Shown one piece after another: positions 1-8,994 of a stretch of DNA of 64,000 nucleotides. The notes beneath the pieces were generated by a model. That model saw nothing but the letters and a program-made list of their open reading frames with translations, ran no database searches and was not told the origin of the DNA. Position numbers and translations under genes: made by a program. Each line of letters starts with the position of its first letter. Position 1 is the first letter of the stretch. The DNA comes from Pseudophaeobacter arcticus DSM 23566 (GTDB lineage Bacteria > Pseudomonadota > Alphaproteobacteria > Rhodobacterales > Rhodobacteraceae): the NCBI RefSeq assembly GCF_000473205.1, contig NZ_AXBF01000004.1:124001-188000 (forward strand). The letters are read 5' to 3'.

Positions 1-90
1 CTCCACGCCCTTGAGTGTCAGCGCACGCGCCACCGCAAGGCCTGCGGGGCCCGCACCAATGAGACAGACTGTAGTTTCTGACTTCGACAT
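1..90 (-). CDS. N-terminus of an FAD-dependent oxidoreductase or monooxygenase (cut by window edge)
   Basis: Only the first 30 codons are inside the window, reading leftwards off the edge. They show a beta strand followed by the dinucleotide-binding fingerprint IGAGPAGLAVARAL at residues 11-24, which binds the ADP part of FAD in flavin monooxygenases and related oxidoreductases. The start is the ATG at 88-90. The gene is divergent from the AraC-type regulator to its right, so that regulator may control it, but this is inferred from layout alone. The substrate and exact subfamily cannot be told from so short a piece. Confidence 0.7.
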   Translation of the reverse strand, partial: MSKSETTVCLIGAGPAGLAVARALTLKGVE

Positions 91-366
91 TATTGACCTT
101 CCTGTTTTTGTGTATTTTCCCGGCCCTCACTCAGGGAGGGGAGGGGGCCCAAACTCTCGGAAATCGGTTTGGGGCCAGGTATTCGGTCAAGATTGCCAGA
201 TTGAGCGGGCTGAAAAAGGCCAGCGGCGGCACACAAACGGACAATTTCGGACAGGAAACTGTCTTGTTGAGTGCCGCAAAACTGATACCCTGACCTCAAA
301 GGGAGAGAAACGATCAAAAATCTGGCAACAATACCGCCTCAGGTTCTGTTCTATACCAGCCAGGAG
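91..366. promoter_or_regulatory. Shared intergenic region between divergent flavoprotein and AraC genes
   Basis: This stretch separates two divergent genes and must hold at least the promoter of the flavoprotein gene. I see no convincing sigma70 hexamers or palindrome. The AraC reading frame stays open back to about 286, and a purine-rich GGGAGAG at 301-307 lies just ahead of an ATC codon, so part of this region may be coding if that gene starts further upstream. Confidence 0.35.
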
Positions 367-1326
367 ATGCGGGAGCGCGGGTTTGATCTGGGGCAGAATG
401 CGCTGTGGCGCCCTGTCTACCGAATGGTGGTTGACGGCAACCGGCCGCAGGTCACTTTCAATCAGAGCCAGTCATTGATCCATGAGGCAATCCGCCTGGC
501 CAAAGATCCCGATCTTGGGCTCGCTGTCGGACGGCAGCAGAATTTTTCTTCCGCAGGATTGCTGAGCGCAGGTCTGCTAGCCTGTCAGACCCCGCTGGAT
601 GCGCTGCGTCTGGGCGCTAAATATCACCGTCTGACGGGCAGTATGCTGGATCTTCACCTGGTCGAAACAGCCAATGGAACCACCGCCCTGACCGCGTCTT
701 CCCGGGATCCGAATTCGCTGATTTTCCGTTTCCTGATCCAGGAGCTGTTCACCAATGTGGCGCAGATTGCGCGCTTTCTGTATCGCCACGGCAATCCGTT
801 GCAGCGGGTTGAGTTCACATTCAAGACCACCAACCCCGCGAATTTTCGCACCGCCTTCAATTGCCCGACGCTGTTTGGCGCATCAGAAAACCGCCTGATC
901 TTCAGCGCCCAAGCGCTGAGCGTTACGCTGGACACTGCGGATCCATTTGCCTTGAAATCCGTCGAAGAGGCCCTGAACAGCCTGATGGAACAGGAACGCT
1001 TCAAGCATACACTCGTGACCCACATCGAAAGCATTCTGCTCACGGAACTGGCTGAGACACCCTCGATTAGCGATATCGCCGACCGACTGGCGATGAGCGA
1101 ACGCAGCCTGCGCCGCAAACTTAGCGATGCTGGCACAAGCTACCGCGAACTGCTGTCCGGGGTCCGTCAGACCCGCGCCATGGAATTGATACGAGCGACA
1201 GATCTGCCCCTGAGCACTATCGCTCATATGCTAGGATTTGATGACACGCGCAGCCTTCGGCGCAATGTGAAGCTCTGGACGGGTCAATCCGCGAAGGCCC
1301 TGCGAAACGAAAGTGCCCCGGATTAA
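367..1326 (+). CDS. AraC-family regulator with Arabinose_bd-type N-terminal domain
   Basis: This is a transcription regulator of the AraC/OruR-like class. The N-terminal part (about residues 1-200) resembles the Arabinose_bd domain seen in these proteins. The C-terminal 90 residues carry two helix-turn-helix units, SISDIADRLAMSERSLRRKL and a second ending in LSTIAHMLGFDDTRSLRR. At 319 residues it is slightly shorter than the usual 330-350. The upstream frame encodes family-like sequence (NLATIPPQVLFYTSQE), so translation may begin before the ATG at 367, perhaps at a non-ATG codon near 313-322 behind GGGAGAG. It probably acts on the divergent flavoprotein gene. Confidence 0.85.
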   Translation: MRERGFDLGQNALWRPVYRMVVDGNRPQVTFNQSQSLIHEAIRLAKDPDLGLAVGRQQNFSSAGLLSAGLLACQTPLDALRLGAKYHRLTGSMLDLHLVETANGTTALTASSRDPNSLIFRFLIQELFTNVAQIARFLYRHGNPLQRVEFTFKTTNPANFRTAFNCPTLFGASENRLIFSAQALSVTLDTADPFALKSVEEALNSLMEQERFKHTLVTHIESILLTELAETPSISDIADRLAMSERSLRRKLSDAGTSYRELLSGVRQTRAMELIRATDLPLSTIAHMLGFDDTRSLRRNVKLWTGQSAKALRNESAPD

Positions 1327-1483
1327 GAGCGCTTTCGTTGAAACCACAGCGCGCCGCCGACTTCCCACTCTGATCCGCAAGAACAGCTTATCGTGGAAGC
1401 TAGACCGCTCGGGTGCTCGGGTTCGCAACAAAACATACGCGCCACTTGGCACGACCGTTGGGCGCTTCTGGACGCGTGGGTGA

Positions 1484-1520
1484 GGCGGCATCCAATGCCC
1501 TGTCAGATGCCGCCTTTTTT
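1484..1520 (+). terminator. Rho-independent terminator downstream of the araC-type gene
   Basis: A perfect 8-bp inverted repeat, GGCGGCAT at 1484-1491 and ATGCCGCC at 1507-1514, is followed at once by six T on the plus strand. The orientation fits termination of transcription coming from the AraC gene 160 bp upstream and insulation of the convergent amidohydrolase gene, whose stop lies 2 bp further on. Confidence 0.75.
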
Positions 1521-1521
1521 C

Positions 1522-3363
1522 TTATTGGTCCAGGAAGTCTTCGGCGCGATAGACCTCTTGCCCGCCGACCATGGTCAGCAGCACTTTGGTATCGCTGATG
1601 GCGCTGGGATCGATCTGGAACAGATCGCGGTCGATCACGATGAGGTCGGCCAGCTTGCCCGGTTCAATCGAGCCAATGTCCTGATCCATGTCCAGCGAAT
1701 AGGCCGCGTCGATGGTAAAGGCCCGCAGGGCGGTCGGCAGATCAAGACCAGGGTCGTCGCCCAGACGCCCGGCATAGGCCGGATCGGGGCTCTGGTCGTT
1801 TTCGCGGGTAATCGCCACTTCCATCGCAAACCATTCGTTCAGCGCATCGACGGGCCAATCGCTGCCAAAGGCGATCCGCGCCCCGGAGTCATGGAACTTG
1901 CCCGCTGTTTCGAGATAGGCGAAACGCTCGGGTCCGATGTAATCTTGAACAGTATCAATGGTGTCGGGTGCCCGCTTGCCCCATTGCATCGACAGGACTG
2001 GCTGTGCGCCCAGTTCGGCGAACCGGGCATAATCTGTCGGGTCCATCAATTCGCAATGGGCAAAGGCCGGACGGAATGCGGCATCGGGATGCAGGGCACG
2101 GGTGGCCTCCAGCGCGTTCAGCGCGACCGTGACTGCGCCGTCGCCATCGGCGTGCAGATGCACCCGCAACCCGGCCTCGGCAAAAGCCGCCATGACGCCG
2201 GTCAGCTGCGCTTCGCTGACATAAAGCGTGCCGCTATTGTCGCTTGGTTCAAAGACCGGGGCGTCATCGGTGCCGGTATTGTGCAGATAAGGCGCATTCA
2301 ACGCGCCATTCAGCGCCGGAGCCTGGATCACGCCATCCATGAACACCTTGGCCGTCCGCACGGACAGGCCCGGTGCCACCGCGCCCGGTGTGGTGTTGTA
2401 GGTGTCGCCAAGGGCGATCACCTTGGCGACGGCGGCGGCCGGATCGGCAGTCTCATCGGCAGAAACCACCGGGGCGAATTGCGCCCGTACGGTCAGCAGA
2501 CCCTCGTCGCGCAGGGTGTTGAACTGGGCAATGCCTTCGGGTCCTGCCGCTGCGTCCAGGATGGTGGTCACCCCCTGGGCACGGATAGCAGCAAGCGCGG
2601 CCTCCAGATTGGCGCGGTTCTTGATGGCCTGCAGATCGGCGGGTAAGTCGGGCGCTGCGCCGACGACCATCCAGATAGCACCATCCAGAAAGATGCCGGT
2701 CGCCAGGCCATCGGCATCGCGGATAATCTCACCATCGCTGGGATTGGGCGTATCACCGGTGATGCCGGCGGCGCTCAGGGCGGCACTGTTGGCCGCCATG
2801 GAATGAAAGTCGGTGGCAATGACAATGATCGGGCGTGCGGTCGGCACCTGGTCCAGGATCGCCGCAGTCAGATCGGCGCCGGCCGGTGTCATCGCCTGGC
2901 GGAACCAGCCGTTCACCCGCAGCCAAGTGGTGGGATCTGCCTCTGCCTCTGCCTCGGCACAGGCGGTGATCTTGGCCAGAACCTCCGCCACCGACAGCGG
3001 CGCGTAGTTCAGGTTGCAGGCCGTCAGCTGTGCGCCGCCGCCCATCGGATGCATGTGGCCGTCCACCAGACCCGGCATCAGCACCCGGCCCGACAGATCC
3101 ACCAGCTGCGTGGCGTCACCGATCAGGGCGTCAATGTCGGTGTTCGAGCCAACGGCCAGAATACGGCCATCCTTGACGGCGACGGCCTCGGCGAAATCTG
3201 CCTGATCGTTGACCGTATAGACAACACCGTTGTGAAAGACGGTATCGGCAATCTGCTGCGCGCTGGCTGGCAGAGCCAACAGAGCCAGCGCGGCGCCGGC
3301 CAGCAACTTTGTCAGCGTCCTGCGGCCGCGAGGATTGAAACCTGTAGTCTCTAAGGTGTCCAT
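1522..3363 (-). CDS. Exported YtcJ-type metal-dependent amidohydrolase
   Basis: This protein of 613 residues belongs to the Amidohydro_3 (YtcJ-like) branch of the amidohydrolase superfamily, which hydrolyses amide or ester bonds with one or two metal ions. The N-terminus carries twin arginines (PRGRRTLTKLLAG) and a hydrophobic stretch ending in PASAQQ, which suggests a Tat-type signal and periplasmic action. Metal-site features include VDGHMHPMGG near the start of the barrel, HLHADGDGA, and SDWPVDALNEW late in the protein. It is the last gene of the GntR/Pot/GGT operon, 42 bp after the GGT gene. Pairing with a second, cytoplasmic member of the same family suggests successive hydrolysis of a related amide. 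The substrate is unknown. Confidence 0.85.
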   Translation of the reverse strand: MDTLETTGFNPRGRRTLTKLLAGAALALLALPASAQQIADTVFHNGVVYTVNDQADFAEAVAVKDGRILAVGSNTDIDALIGDATQLVDLSGRVLMPGLVDGHMHPMGGGAQLTACNLNYAPLSVAEVLAKITACAEAEAEADPTTWLRVNGWFRQAMTPAGADLTAAILDQVPTARPIIVIATDFHSMAANSAALSAAGITGDTPNPSDGEIIRDADGLATGIFLDGAIWMVVGAAPDLPADLQAIKNRANLEAALAAIRAQGVTTILDAAAGPEGIAQFNTLRDEGLLTVRAQFAPVVSADETADPAAAVAKVIALGDTYNTTPGAVAPGLSVRTAKVFMDGVIQAPALNGALNAPYLHNTGTDDAPVFEPSDNSGTLYVSEAQLTGVMAAFAEAGLRVHLHADGDGAVTVALNALEATRALHPDAAFRPAFAHCELMDPTDYARFAELGAQPVLSMQWGKRAPDTIDTVQDYIGPERFAYLETAGKFHDSGARIAFGSDWPVDALNEWFAMEVAITRENDQSPDPAYAGRLGDDPGLDLPTALRAFTIDAAYSLDMDQDIGSIEPGKLADLIVIDRDLFQIDPSAISDTKVLLTMVGGQEVYRAEDFLDQ

Positions 3364-3405
3364 ATCTAGCTCCGTTATCCCATTGAAGTTTGTTACATTT
3401 CGTCG

Positions 3406-4983
3406 TCAATACCCAAGAGCCAGACCATCCTTGCGCGGGTCAGATCCGCCGATCAAAAGCCCGTCTGCCGTTATATTGATGGCCTGTGCACCACCCAGCG
3501 GTTTTTCAGCGACGCGCAGGTCGTGGCCCCGCGCCACCAGTTCGGCCCGCACCGCATCGTCATAGCCGCGTTCAATCTGCATTCCGTCAGGACCGGAAAA
3601 GCTGCGGGGCCCGTCGATGGCTTCCTGTACACCCATGCCGAAATCGACCCTATTGCTGACAAACCTCGCGTGGCCGCAGGGTTGATAGGCTCCACCCATC
3701 ACGCCAAAGCTGGTGCTGACCTTTCCGGCCTCGCGGATCATGCCGGGGATTATGGTATGGGCAGGACGCTTGCCGCCGCCAAGTTCATTGGGGTGCCCCG
3801 CGATCAGGTTGAAGCCCGCGCCGCGGTTCTGGAACAGCACCCCATGTTTGCTGCTGCACAGGCCCGAGCCAAAGGCGCTGTAGATCGAATAGATCAGCGA
3901 CACCGCCATGCGATCCTTGTCAACGACCGTGACATAGACCGTATCTTTGTGGACATGTTCGGTCAGCGGCGCCGCAGCTGCCATCGCCCGGCGCGGGTCA
4001 ATCAGCTCTGCCAGACTGGCCGCAGTCTGCGGGGCCAGCATATGGGCCAGCCTGGTGGTGTGGTCCGGGTCAGCAAGAAAGCGGTTTGAGGCATCATAGG
4101 CGAGCTTGGTGGCCTCTGCCTCCAGATGGGCGCGCTCAACGCCGTAGGGATCCAGCGCGGCGATGTTGAAATGCGACAGGATGTTGAGCAGCAGGATCGC
4201 AGTGGCCCCCCGTCCATTGGGCGGATGTTCGCACAGCTCGATGCCGCTATAGGTACCGCTGACCGGATCGCTCCAGTCACAGCTGACCGCAGCCAGATCG
4301 TCCAGGGTGTGAACCCCGCCCGCCGCCTGTAGCGAGGTGATCAGGTCATCGGCAACTTCTCCCTCGTAAAAACCGGCGCGCCCATTGGCGGCAACCTGGC
4401 GCAACAATTCGGCCTGTCCGGGAGCGCGGAACACCTGGCCAAGCCGTGGGGGTTCACCATCAAACAGATAGGCCTGTCGCGCGGCTCCCGCCAGTTTGCG
4501 CGTGCGCATTGCCCAATCAAAGGCCGAGCGCGGCCCGACCGGCACGCCTTCTTCGGCGTAGCGGATGGAGGGTCTGAGCGAAGCTTCCAGACCAAGATGA
4601 CCCCAATCATCGGAAAGACGGCAGAAGGCATCCACCGCCCCCGGCATGGTCACGGTGTCAATTCCCCAGTCGGGCATGGCGGTCAGCCCCTTGGCCCGCA
4701 TCGCCTCGGCATCCGCTGCCTTGGGCGCCCGTCCCGACCCGTTCAATGCGACAATCTTCTCCTGCCCTGCCGGTTTCAGCAAGACAAAGCAATCCCCGCC
4801 GAGCCCGGCCATATGTGGTTCGCAGAGCCCAAGCAGGACGGCCGCCGCAATGGCAGCATCCGCGGCATTGCCGCCGCTTTCCAGCAGTTCAATGGCGACT
4901 TTCACCGCCAGCGGGTGAGAGGTGGCACACATGCCATTGGTGGCAAAGACCGGCGATCTGCCGGGCAGTTGAAAATCACGCAT
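3406..4983 (-). CDS. Gamma-glutamyltransferase-family Ntn hydrolase
   Basis: This is a gamma-glutamyltransferase/hydrolase-family protein. The family is made as a proenzyme that cleaves itself ahead of a conserved Thr, which then attacks gamma-glutamyl amides. The expected cleavage site is HKD-TVYVTVVD, with Thr348 as nucleophile by my count. The usual second Thr of the TT pair is Val here. GGNAADAAIAA (about 38-48) and the downstream GGGKRPAHTIIPG motif are typical. I chose the ATG at 4981-4983, which begins MRDFQLPGRSPV, because the 53 codons before it do not look like family sequence. No signal peptide is visible, so a cytoplasmic role is likely, acting on the cargo of the PotABCD-type transporter encoded upstream. 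Confidence 0.87.
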   Translation of the reverse strand: MRDFQLPGRSPVFATNGMCATSHPLAVKVAIELLESGGNAADAAIAAAVLLGLCEPHMAGLGGDCFVLLKPAGQEKIVALNGSGRAPKAADAEAMRAKGLTAMPDWGIDTVTMPGAVDAFCRLSDDWGHLGLEASLRPSIRYAEEGVPVGPRSAFDWAMRTRKLAGAARQAYLFDGEPPRLGQVFRAPGQAELLRQVAANGRAGFYEGEVADDLITSLQAAGGVHTLDDLAAVSCDWSDPVSGTYSGIELCEHPPNGRGATAILLLNILSHFNIAALDPYGVERAHLEAEATKLAYDASNRFLADPDHTTRLAHMLAPQTAASLAELIDPRRAMAAAAPLTEHVHKDTVYVTVVDKDRMAVSLIYSIYSAFGSGLCSSKHGVLFQNRGAGFNLIAGHPNELGGGKRPAHTIIPGMIREAGKVSTSFGVMGGAYQPCGHARFVSNRVDFGMGVQEAIDGPRSFSGPDGMQIERGYDDAVRAELVARGHDLRVAEKPLGGAQAINITADGLLIGGSDPRKDGLALGY

Positions 4984-5072
4984 TCGGGTCACATTCTTGG
5001 AGGCTGTAAGATATCGGCCCAACAGGGCCGTGTTGGGACCTGCCCCAGGTCTCGCCGAGGCAGGTCGTTTGG

Positions 5073-6098
5073 TTACTTCAGCAGGTCGGTCCAGATTTTG
5101 GTATAAATACTGTTGACCTCTGGCGCGCAGGTTGTCTGCCATCCGCCCGCTGCCTGGAATTCTTCCGGGATATTCAGCTCAGGCGCTTCCTTCAGTTCCG
5201 GCCGCATGAAGGCTTCGGAGCCTTTGATGCCATTGGAATAGGTCGCAAAGTTCGAGATCAGCGCGGCATTTTCCGGTGCCATGATGAAGTTCAGGAACTG
5301 CTTGGCTGCTTCGGGATGGGGCGCGTCAGCAAGGATCGCAGCGCTATCCATAAAGATGCTGTAGCCTTCCTTGGCAAAACCATACTGGATATCGGGGTTG
5401 ATTTCGCGCGCCCGGAAAGAGGCGCCGTTGTAATAGAATTGCGCCAGCGTATCGCGGCTGTCCATCTTTTCGATGCCGTAATCCATCGACAACCAGTGTT
5501 GCTTGGCATCCACCAGCTGGTCGCGGACGGTTTTCAGGAAGGCCAAATCATCGGTGCACCATTCGCCGCCCGTATAGCGGATTGCGGCATACATCACATC
5601 GTTCATTTCAGGCGCGACGTTGATCTTGCCTTTCAGCTCCTCTGGCGGGTCGAGCCAGATCGCATTGGTGTTGACATCACCCGAGTAGTACTTGGTCGCA
5701 ACCACCGGGCCGATTGTACCCCATTGCCACGGCACCGAATAGTGACGTCCTTCATCCCAGGGCACATCAACCCAGCGGGGATCCATGTTGGAGAAGTTTT
5801 CCATTTGATCAGGCCGGGATTCCAGCAGCAGCCCCTCTGAAATCCAGATCGGCATGAAGTTGGCCGATGGAACCACAATGTCAAAGCCCGACCCGCCAGC
5901 ACGCACCTTGGCCAGCGCGGTGTCGTTGGAATCGTAGTCGGTCACAGTCACATGGACGCCGGTCTCGGCTTCGAATTTTTCCAGAAGTTCCGGGCTTGTG
6001 TAGTTACCCCAGTTGTACAGGGCCAGATCGCCATCGGCCTGGGCCATTGTGGCCATAAGTGTCAGGGTAGACACGCTCGCTATCATTTTGAAGGTCAT
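5073..6098 (-). CDS. PotD-like polyamine-type ABC transporter substrate-binding protein
   Basis: This is a periplasmic solute-binding protein of 341 residues in the spermidine/putrescine (PotD/PotF) family. It has a signal peptide (MTFKMIASVSTLTLMATMAQA) and then the family opening LALYNWGNYTSPELLEKFEAE. A strong AGGAGAG ribosome site lies about 6 bp before the ATG. It follows the two permease genes in the operon and feeds that transporter. Family members bind polyamines or other cationic or amide compounds, so the ligand is not certain. The enzymes encoded with it suggest a gamma-glutamylated or acylated amine. Confidence 0.9.
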   Translation of the reverse strand: MTFKMIASVSTLTLMATMAQADGDLALYNWGNYTSPELLEKFEAETGVHVTVTDYDSNDTALAKVRAGGSGFDIVVPSANFMPIWISEGLLLESRPDQMENFSNMDPRWVDVPWDEGRHYSVPWQWGTIGPVVATKYYSGDVNTNAIWLDPPEELKGKINVAPEMNDVMYAAIRYTGGEWCTDDLAFLKTVRDQLVDAKQHWLSMDYGIEKMDSRDTLAQFYYNGASFRAREINPDIQYGFAKEGYSIFMDSAAILADAPHPEAAKQFLNFIMAPENAALISNFATYSNGIKGSEAFMRPELKEAPELNIPEEFQAAGGWQTTCAPEVNSIYTKIWTDLLK

Positions 6099-6124
6099 TG
6101 TACTCTCCTTGTTGGTGGTTCTCG

Positions 6125-6934
6125 CTATTTTTTCTTGCGACTTATTATGTAGAAAACGGTGATCAGCAGGACTGACAGCAGCAGCAGCGATGCGGCAGCG
6201 GCGTTGACCTCGGGGGTCATGTCGCGTCGCAACTGACCCAGCATGTAGGTCGGCAGGGTCTCTTGCCCGGCAGATTTGACCAATTCTGTGATCACCACGT
6301 CATCGAGCGACACCACGAAGGCCAGCATGAAACCGGCCAAAATGCCCGGCCACATGTTTGGCAGGGTGACGTGGCGAAAGGTTTGCCAGGGGCCCGCGTA
6401 AAGATCGGAGGCCGCTGTTTCCAGGGTCAGATCCATGCCCTCCAGGCGAGCCCGGATCGGCAGATAGGCGAAGGGGATACAAAACGCCGAGTGGGCGATA
6501 ATCAGATAGGCCGGACCAGAATAGCCGGTCCAAACCCTGATCTGGGCAAAGACGATCAGCAAGGCAATCGCCGTCACGATTTCGGGCACCATTAGCGGCT
6601 GGTTCAGAATTGCAAATTTGAACGTCATGCCGCGATAGGGAGCAGTCCGCGTCATCGCGATGGCCGCCATGGTGGCCATTGTGGTTGCCGTCAGCCCGGC
6701 AATGGCGGCGACATAGACCGATGTCTGCGCTGCTGCGATGATCTTCTCGTTCTGCCAAGCCATTTCGAACCAGCGCAGCGAGAAGCCGCCCCAAACTCCC
6801 ATTGAAGAGGTGGCATTGAATGCAAAGATCACCAGCACAATGATCGGCAGATAGAGCATCACAAAGACTGTAGCGGCAATCAGGCCAAAGCCGGGTTGTG
6901 ATTTGATGGCAAAGACTTTTTTACTAGTGACCAT
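6125..6934 (-). CDS. PotC-like ABC transporter permease
   Basis: This inner-membrane permease of 269 residues has about six hydrophobic segments. The EAA-type cytoplasmic loop that docks on the ATPase reads LETAASDLYAGPWQTFRHV. The C-terminal SLDDVVITEL is typical of PotC/PotI proteins. The start overlaps the end of the preceding permease gene by 11 bp, which indicates translational coupling. With PotB-, PotA- and PotD-like partners it completes a polyamine-type importer. Confidence 0.9.
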   Translation of the reverse strand: MVTSKKVFAIKSQPGFGLIAATVFVMLYLPIIVLVIFAFNATSSMGVWGGFSLRWFEMAWQNEKIIAAAQTSVYVAAIAGLTATTMATMAAIAMTRTAPYRGMTFKFAILNQPLMVPEIVTAIALLIVFAQIRVWTGYSGPAYLIIAHSAFCIPFAYLPIRARLEGMDLTLETAASDLYAGPWQTFRHVTLPNMWPGILAGFMLAFVVSLDDVVITELVKSAGQETLPTYMLGQLRRDMTPEVNAAAASLLLLSVLLITVFYIISRKKK

Positions 6935-7847
6935 GGGAGCCTCCGCGCGACGCGTTCCGAATGTAGAAAACCAGTGCCACGGTGACGATCAGCAATAGCG
7001 TGATCGACAGCGCCGCCCCGAGGGGCCAGTTTCGACCCTGTCCGAACTGAAGTTCAATTAGATTGCCCATCATCATGTTCTTGCCACCGCCCAGAACCCG
7101 CGGCGTTACATAGGCACCGATCGCGGGGATGAAGACGAGGATGCTGCCGGCGATGATCCCGGCCTTGGAGGACGGAATGACGACATGGCGCAAGACCTGC
7201 AACCGACTGGCGTAGAGGTCATAGCCCGCTTCGACAAAGCAGAAGTCGAACTTTTCAAGACTGGCATAGATCGGCAGTACCATCAGCGGCAGGTAGACAT
7301 AGACCAACCCCAGCAGAACCGCGCCGGTTGTGAACAGCATCTGGATCGGCTCATCGATTACCCCGGCCCAGATCAGCGTGTTGTTGATGAACCCCTGATT
7401 GCTGAGAAAACCAAGGATGGCAAAGGTGCGCACCAGAAGGTTGGTCCAGAACGGAATGGTGATCAGCAACAGCCACAGATCGCGTGATTTTGGCGGACGA
7501 GTGGCAATGAAGTAGGCGGTCGGAAAACCAACTGCCAAGGCCAGGATCGTCGTCATCAGCGCCAATCGGATCGAGCGCCAGAAAATCTGGATATTGGCAT
7601 CGGCGAGGACCAGATTGCCGTCAAAAATGTCGCGCTCGACCAGAACGTTGGTCCACCCCTCCAGCGAGAACTGCCAGAGTTTGACGTCGCCGAAATCGCC
7701 TTTCACCATGAAGGAGTAGAGCAGTACGACCAACAGTGGGCCAACCGATGCGCAGAAAATCGTGATCAGCGCGGGTGCCGACAACAGCCAGCGTCGCCGA
7801 ACACTGGCGGCCCGAATTATCGCAGCGTTTTCAGAGGCATTCGTCAT
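6924..7847 (-). CDS. PotB-like ABC transporter permease
   Basis: This 307-residue membrane protein has a first transmembrane segment at about residues 20-45 and a cluster of further segments to the end. The EAA loop (FVEAGYDLYASRLQVLRHVV) marks it as the other permease half of the polyamine-type transporter. The ATG follows the stop of the ATPase gene by a single base. The C-terminal GRNWPLGAALSI is characteristic of PotB/PotH proteins. Confidence 0.9.
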   Translation of the reverse strand: MTNASENAAIIRAASVRRRWLLSAPALITIFCASVGPLLVVLLYSFMVKGDFGDVKLWQFSLEGWTNVLVERDIFDGNLVLADANIQIFWRSIRLALMTTILALAVGFPTAYFIATRPPKSRDLWLLLITIPFWTNLLVRTFAILGFLSNQGFINNTLIWAGVIDEPIQMLFTTGAVLLGLVYVYLPLMVLPIYASLEKFDFCFVEAGYDLYASRLQVLRHVVIPSSKAGIIAGSILVFIPAIGAYVTPRVLGGGKNMMMGNLIELQFGQGRNWPLGAALSITLLLIVTVALVFYIRNASRGGSHGH

Positions 7848-7848
7848 T

Positions 7849-8994
7849 TCAATCCCTCAAAATGCGGGCGGCGCCCTGGGTAACTGACAGGCCGACCTTT
7901 TGACCTGCCACAAAGCGCGTCGTCGCCCCAACTGCATTCTGTTCGCGCACCACAAAGGGAGAGCCATCGGCCAACTCGGTGTGATAGTGGGTGTCGGTGC
8001 CAAAAAACACCGCATTGGTGACCGTGACGGCGATGTCGCCGGGTTCCGGAATCTCGTGCAGGGTGGCGTGTTCGGGACGCACGACCACGGTGACACCGGA
8101 CCCGACCATGGGCGGGGCAGTCACGCTGGCCTGCAATCCGGCACCAGCCGCCAGGGTGACCTGGGCGGTGTTCTCCGCCACCGCATCGACCACCGCAGGC
8201 AGGAAGTTGGATTCGCCAATGAAATCGGCGACAAAGCGGGTCGCCGGCTGATTGTAGATTTCATTCGGTGTGCCGACCTGCAAGATGGCACCTTTGCTCA
8301 TCACCGCGATGCGATCCGACATGGTCAGGGCTTCTTCCTGATCATGGGTCACAAAGACAAAGGTGATGCCGGTCTGGGACTGCAGGCGTTTCAGTTCGAT
8401 CTGCATGTCCTTGCGCAGCTTATAGTCGAGCGCCGACAAAGGTTCGTCCAGCAGCAAGACCTTTGGACGCGGGGCCAGGGCGCGCGCCAGGGCGACGCGC
8501 TGCTGTTGCCCGCCCGAAAGCTGTGAGGTCTGGCGGTCCTTGAGGTTCTCCATTTGCACCAGGCGCAGCATTTCGGCCACCCGGTCGGCGATTTCGGCCT
8601 TGGGTGTCCCCAGCATTTTCAGGCCAAAGCCAATGTTCTGGGCGACGGTCATATGTGCAAACAGCGCGTAGTTCTGGAACACCGTGTTGATTGGCCGCTT
8701 GAAGGGCGGCAGCAGAGCGATATCGTCGCCGTGCAGCAAAATCTGACCATCGGTGGGAAAGTCGAACCCCGCGATCAGCCGTAGCAGCGTGGTCTTGCCG
8801 CAGCCCGACGGGCCAAGCAGGGTAAAGAACTCGTTCTCGGCAATCGCCACATCAATATTGGCCAGGGCCGTGACGGCGGCGCTTCCCACCCCGAACTGCT
8901 TTTGCAGGCCGCGCACATCAACTGCGAATTGCCGGGACTGGTCCTGGGGTGTCTGGAGTTCGGCGATCATTGTGTTATCTGTCTCATGTTTCAT
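7849..8994 (-). CDS. PotA-like ABC transporter ATPase
   Basis: This is the nucleotide-binding subunit, about 381 residues, that drives the importer. Walker A is GPSGCGKTT, the ABC signature is [15 protein letters not shown], Walker B is [12 protein letters not shown], and the H-loop is [11 protein letters not shown]. The C-terminal 130 residues form a TOBE-type regulatory domain. I prefer the ATG at 8992-8994 (MKHETDNTM) because GGAGG lies 11 bp upstream. A GTG three codons earlier is too close to that site. The gene overlaps the end of the amidohydrolase gene by 11 bp. Confidence 0.9.
   Translation of the reverse strand: MKHETDNTMIAELQTPQDQSRQFAVDVRGLQKQFGVGSAAVTALANIDVAIAENEFFTLLGPSGCGKTTLLRLIAGFDFPTDGQILLHGDDIALLPPFKRPINTVFQNYALFAHMTVAQNIGFGLKMLGTPKAEIADRVAEMLRLVQMENLKDRQTSQLSGGQQQRVALARALAPRPKVLLLDEPLSALDYKLRKDMQIELKRLQSQTGITFVFVTHDQEEALTMSDRIAVMSKGAILQVGTPNEIYNQPATRFVADFIGESNFLPAVVDAVAENTAQVTLAAGAGLQASVTAPPMVGSGVTVVVRPEHATLHEIPEPGDIAVTVTNAVFFGTDTHYHTELADGSPFVVREQNAVGATTRFVAGQKVGLSVTQGAARILRD

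Noticed and set aside
1393..2646. Long plus-strand open frame over the first amidohydrolase gene
   Set aside because: It crosses the terminator at 1484-1520 and is antisense to a well-supported gene.
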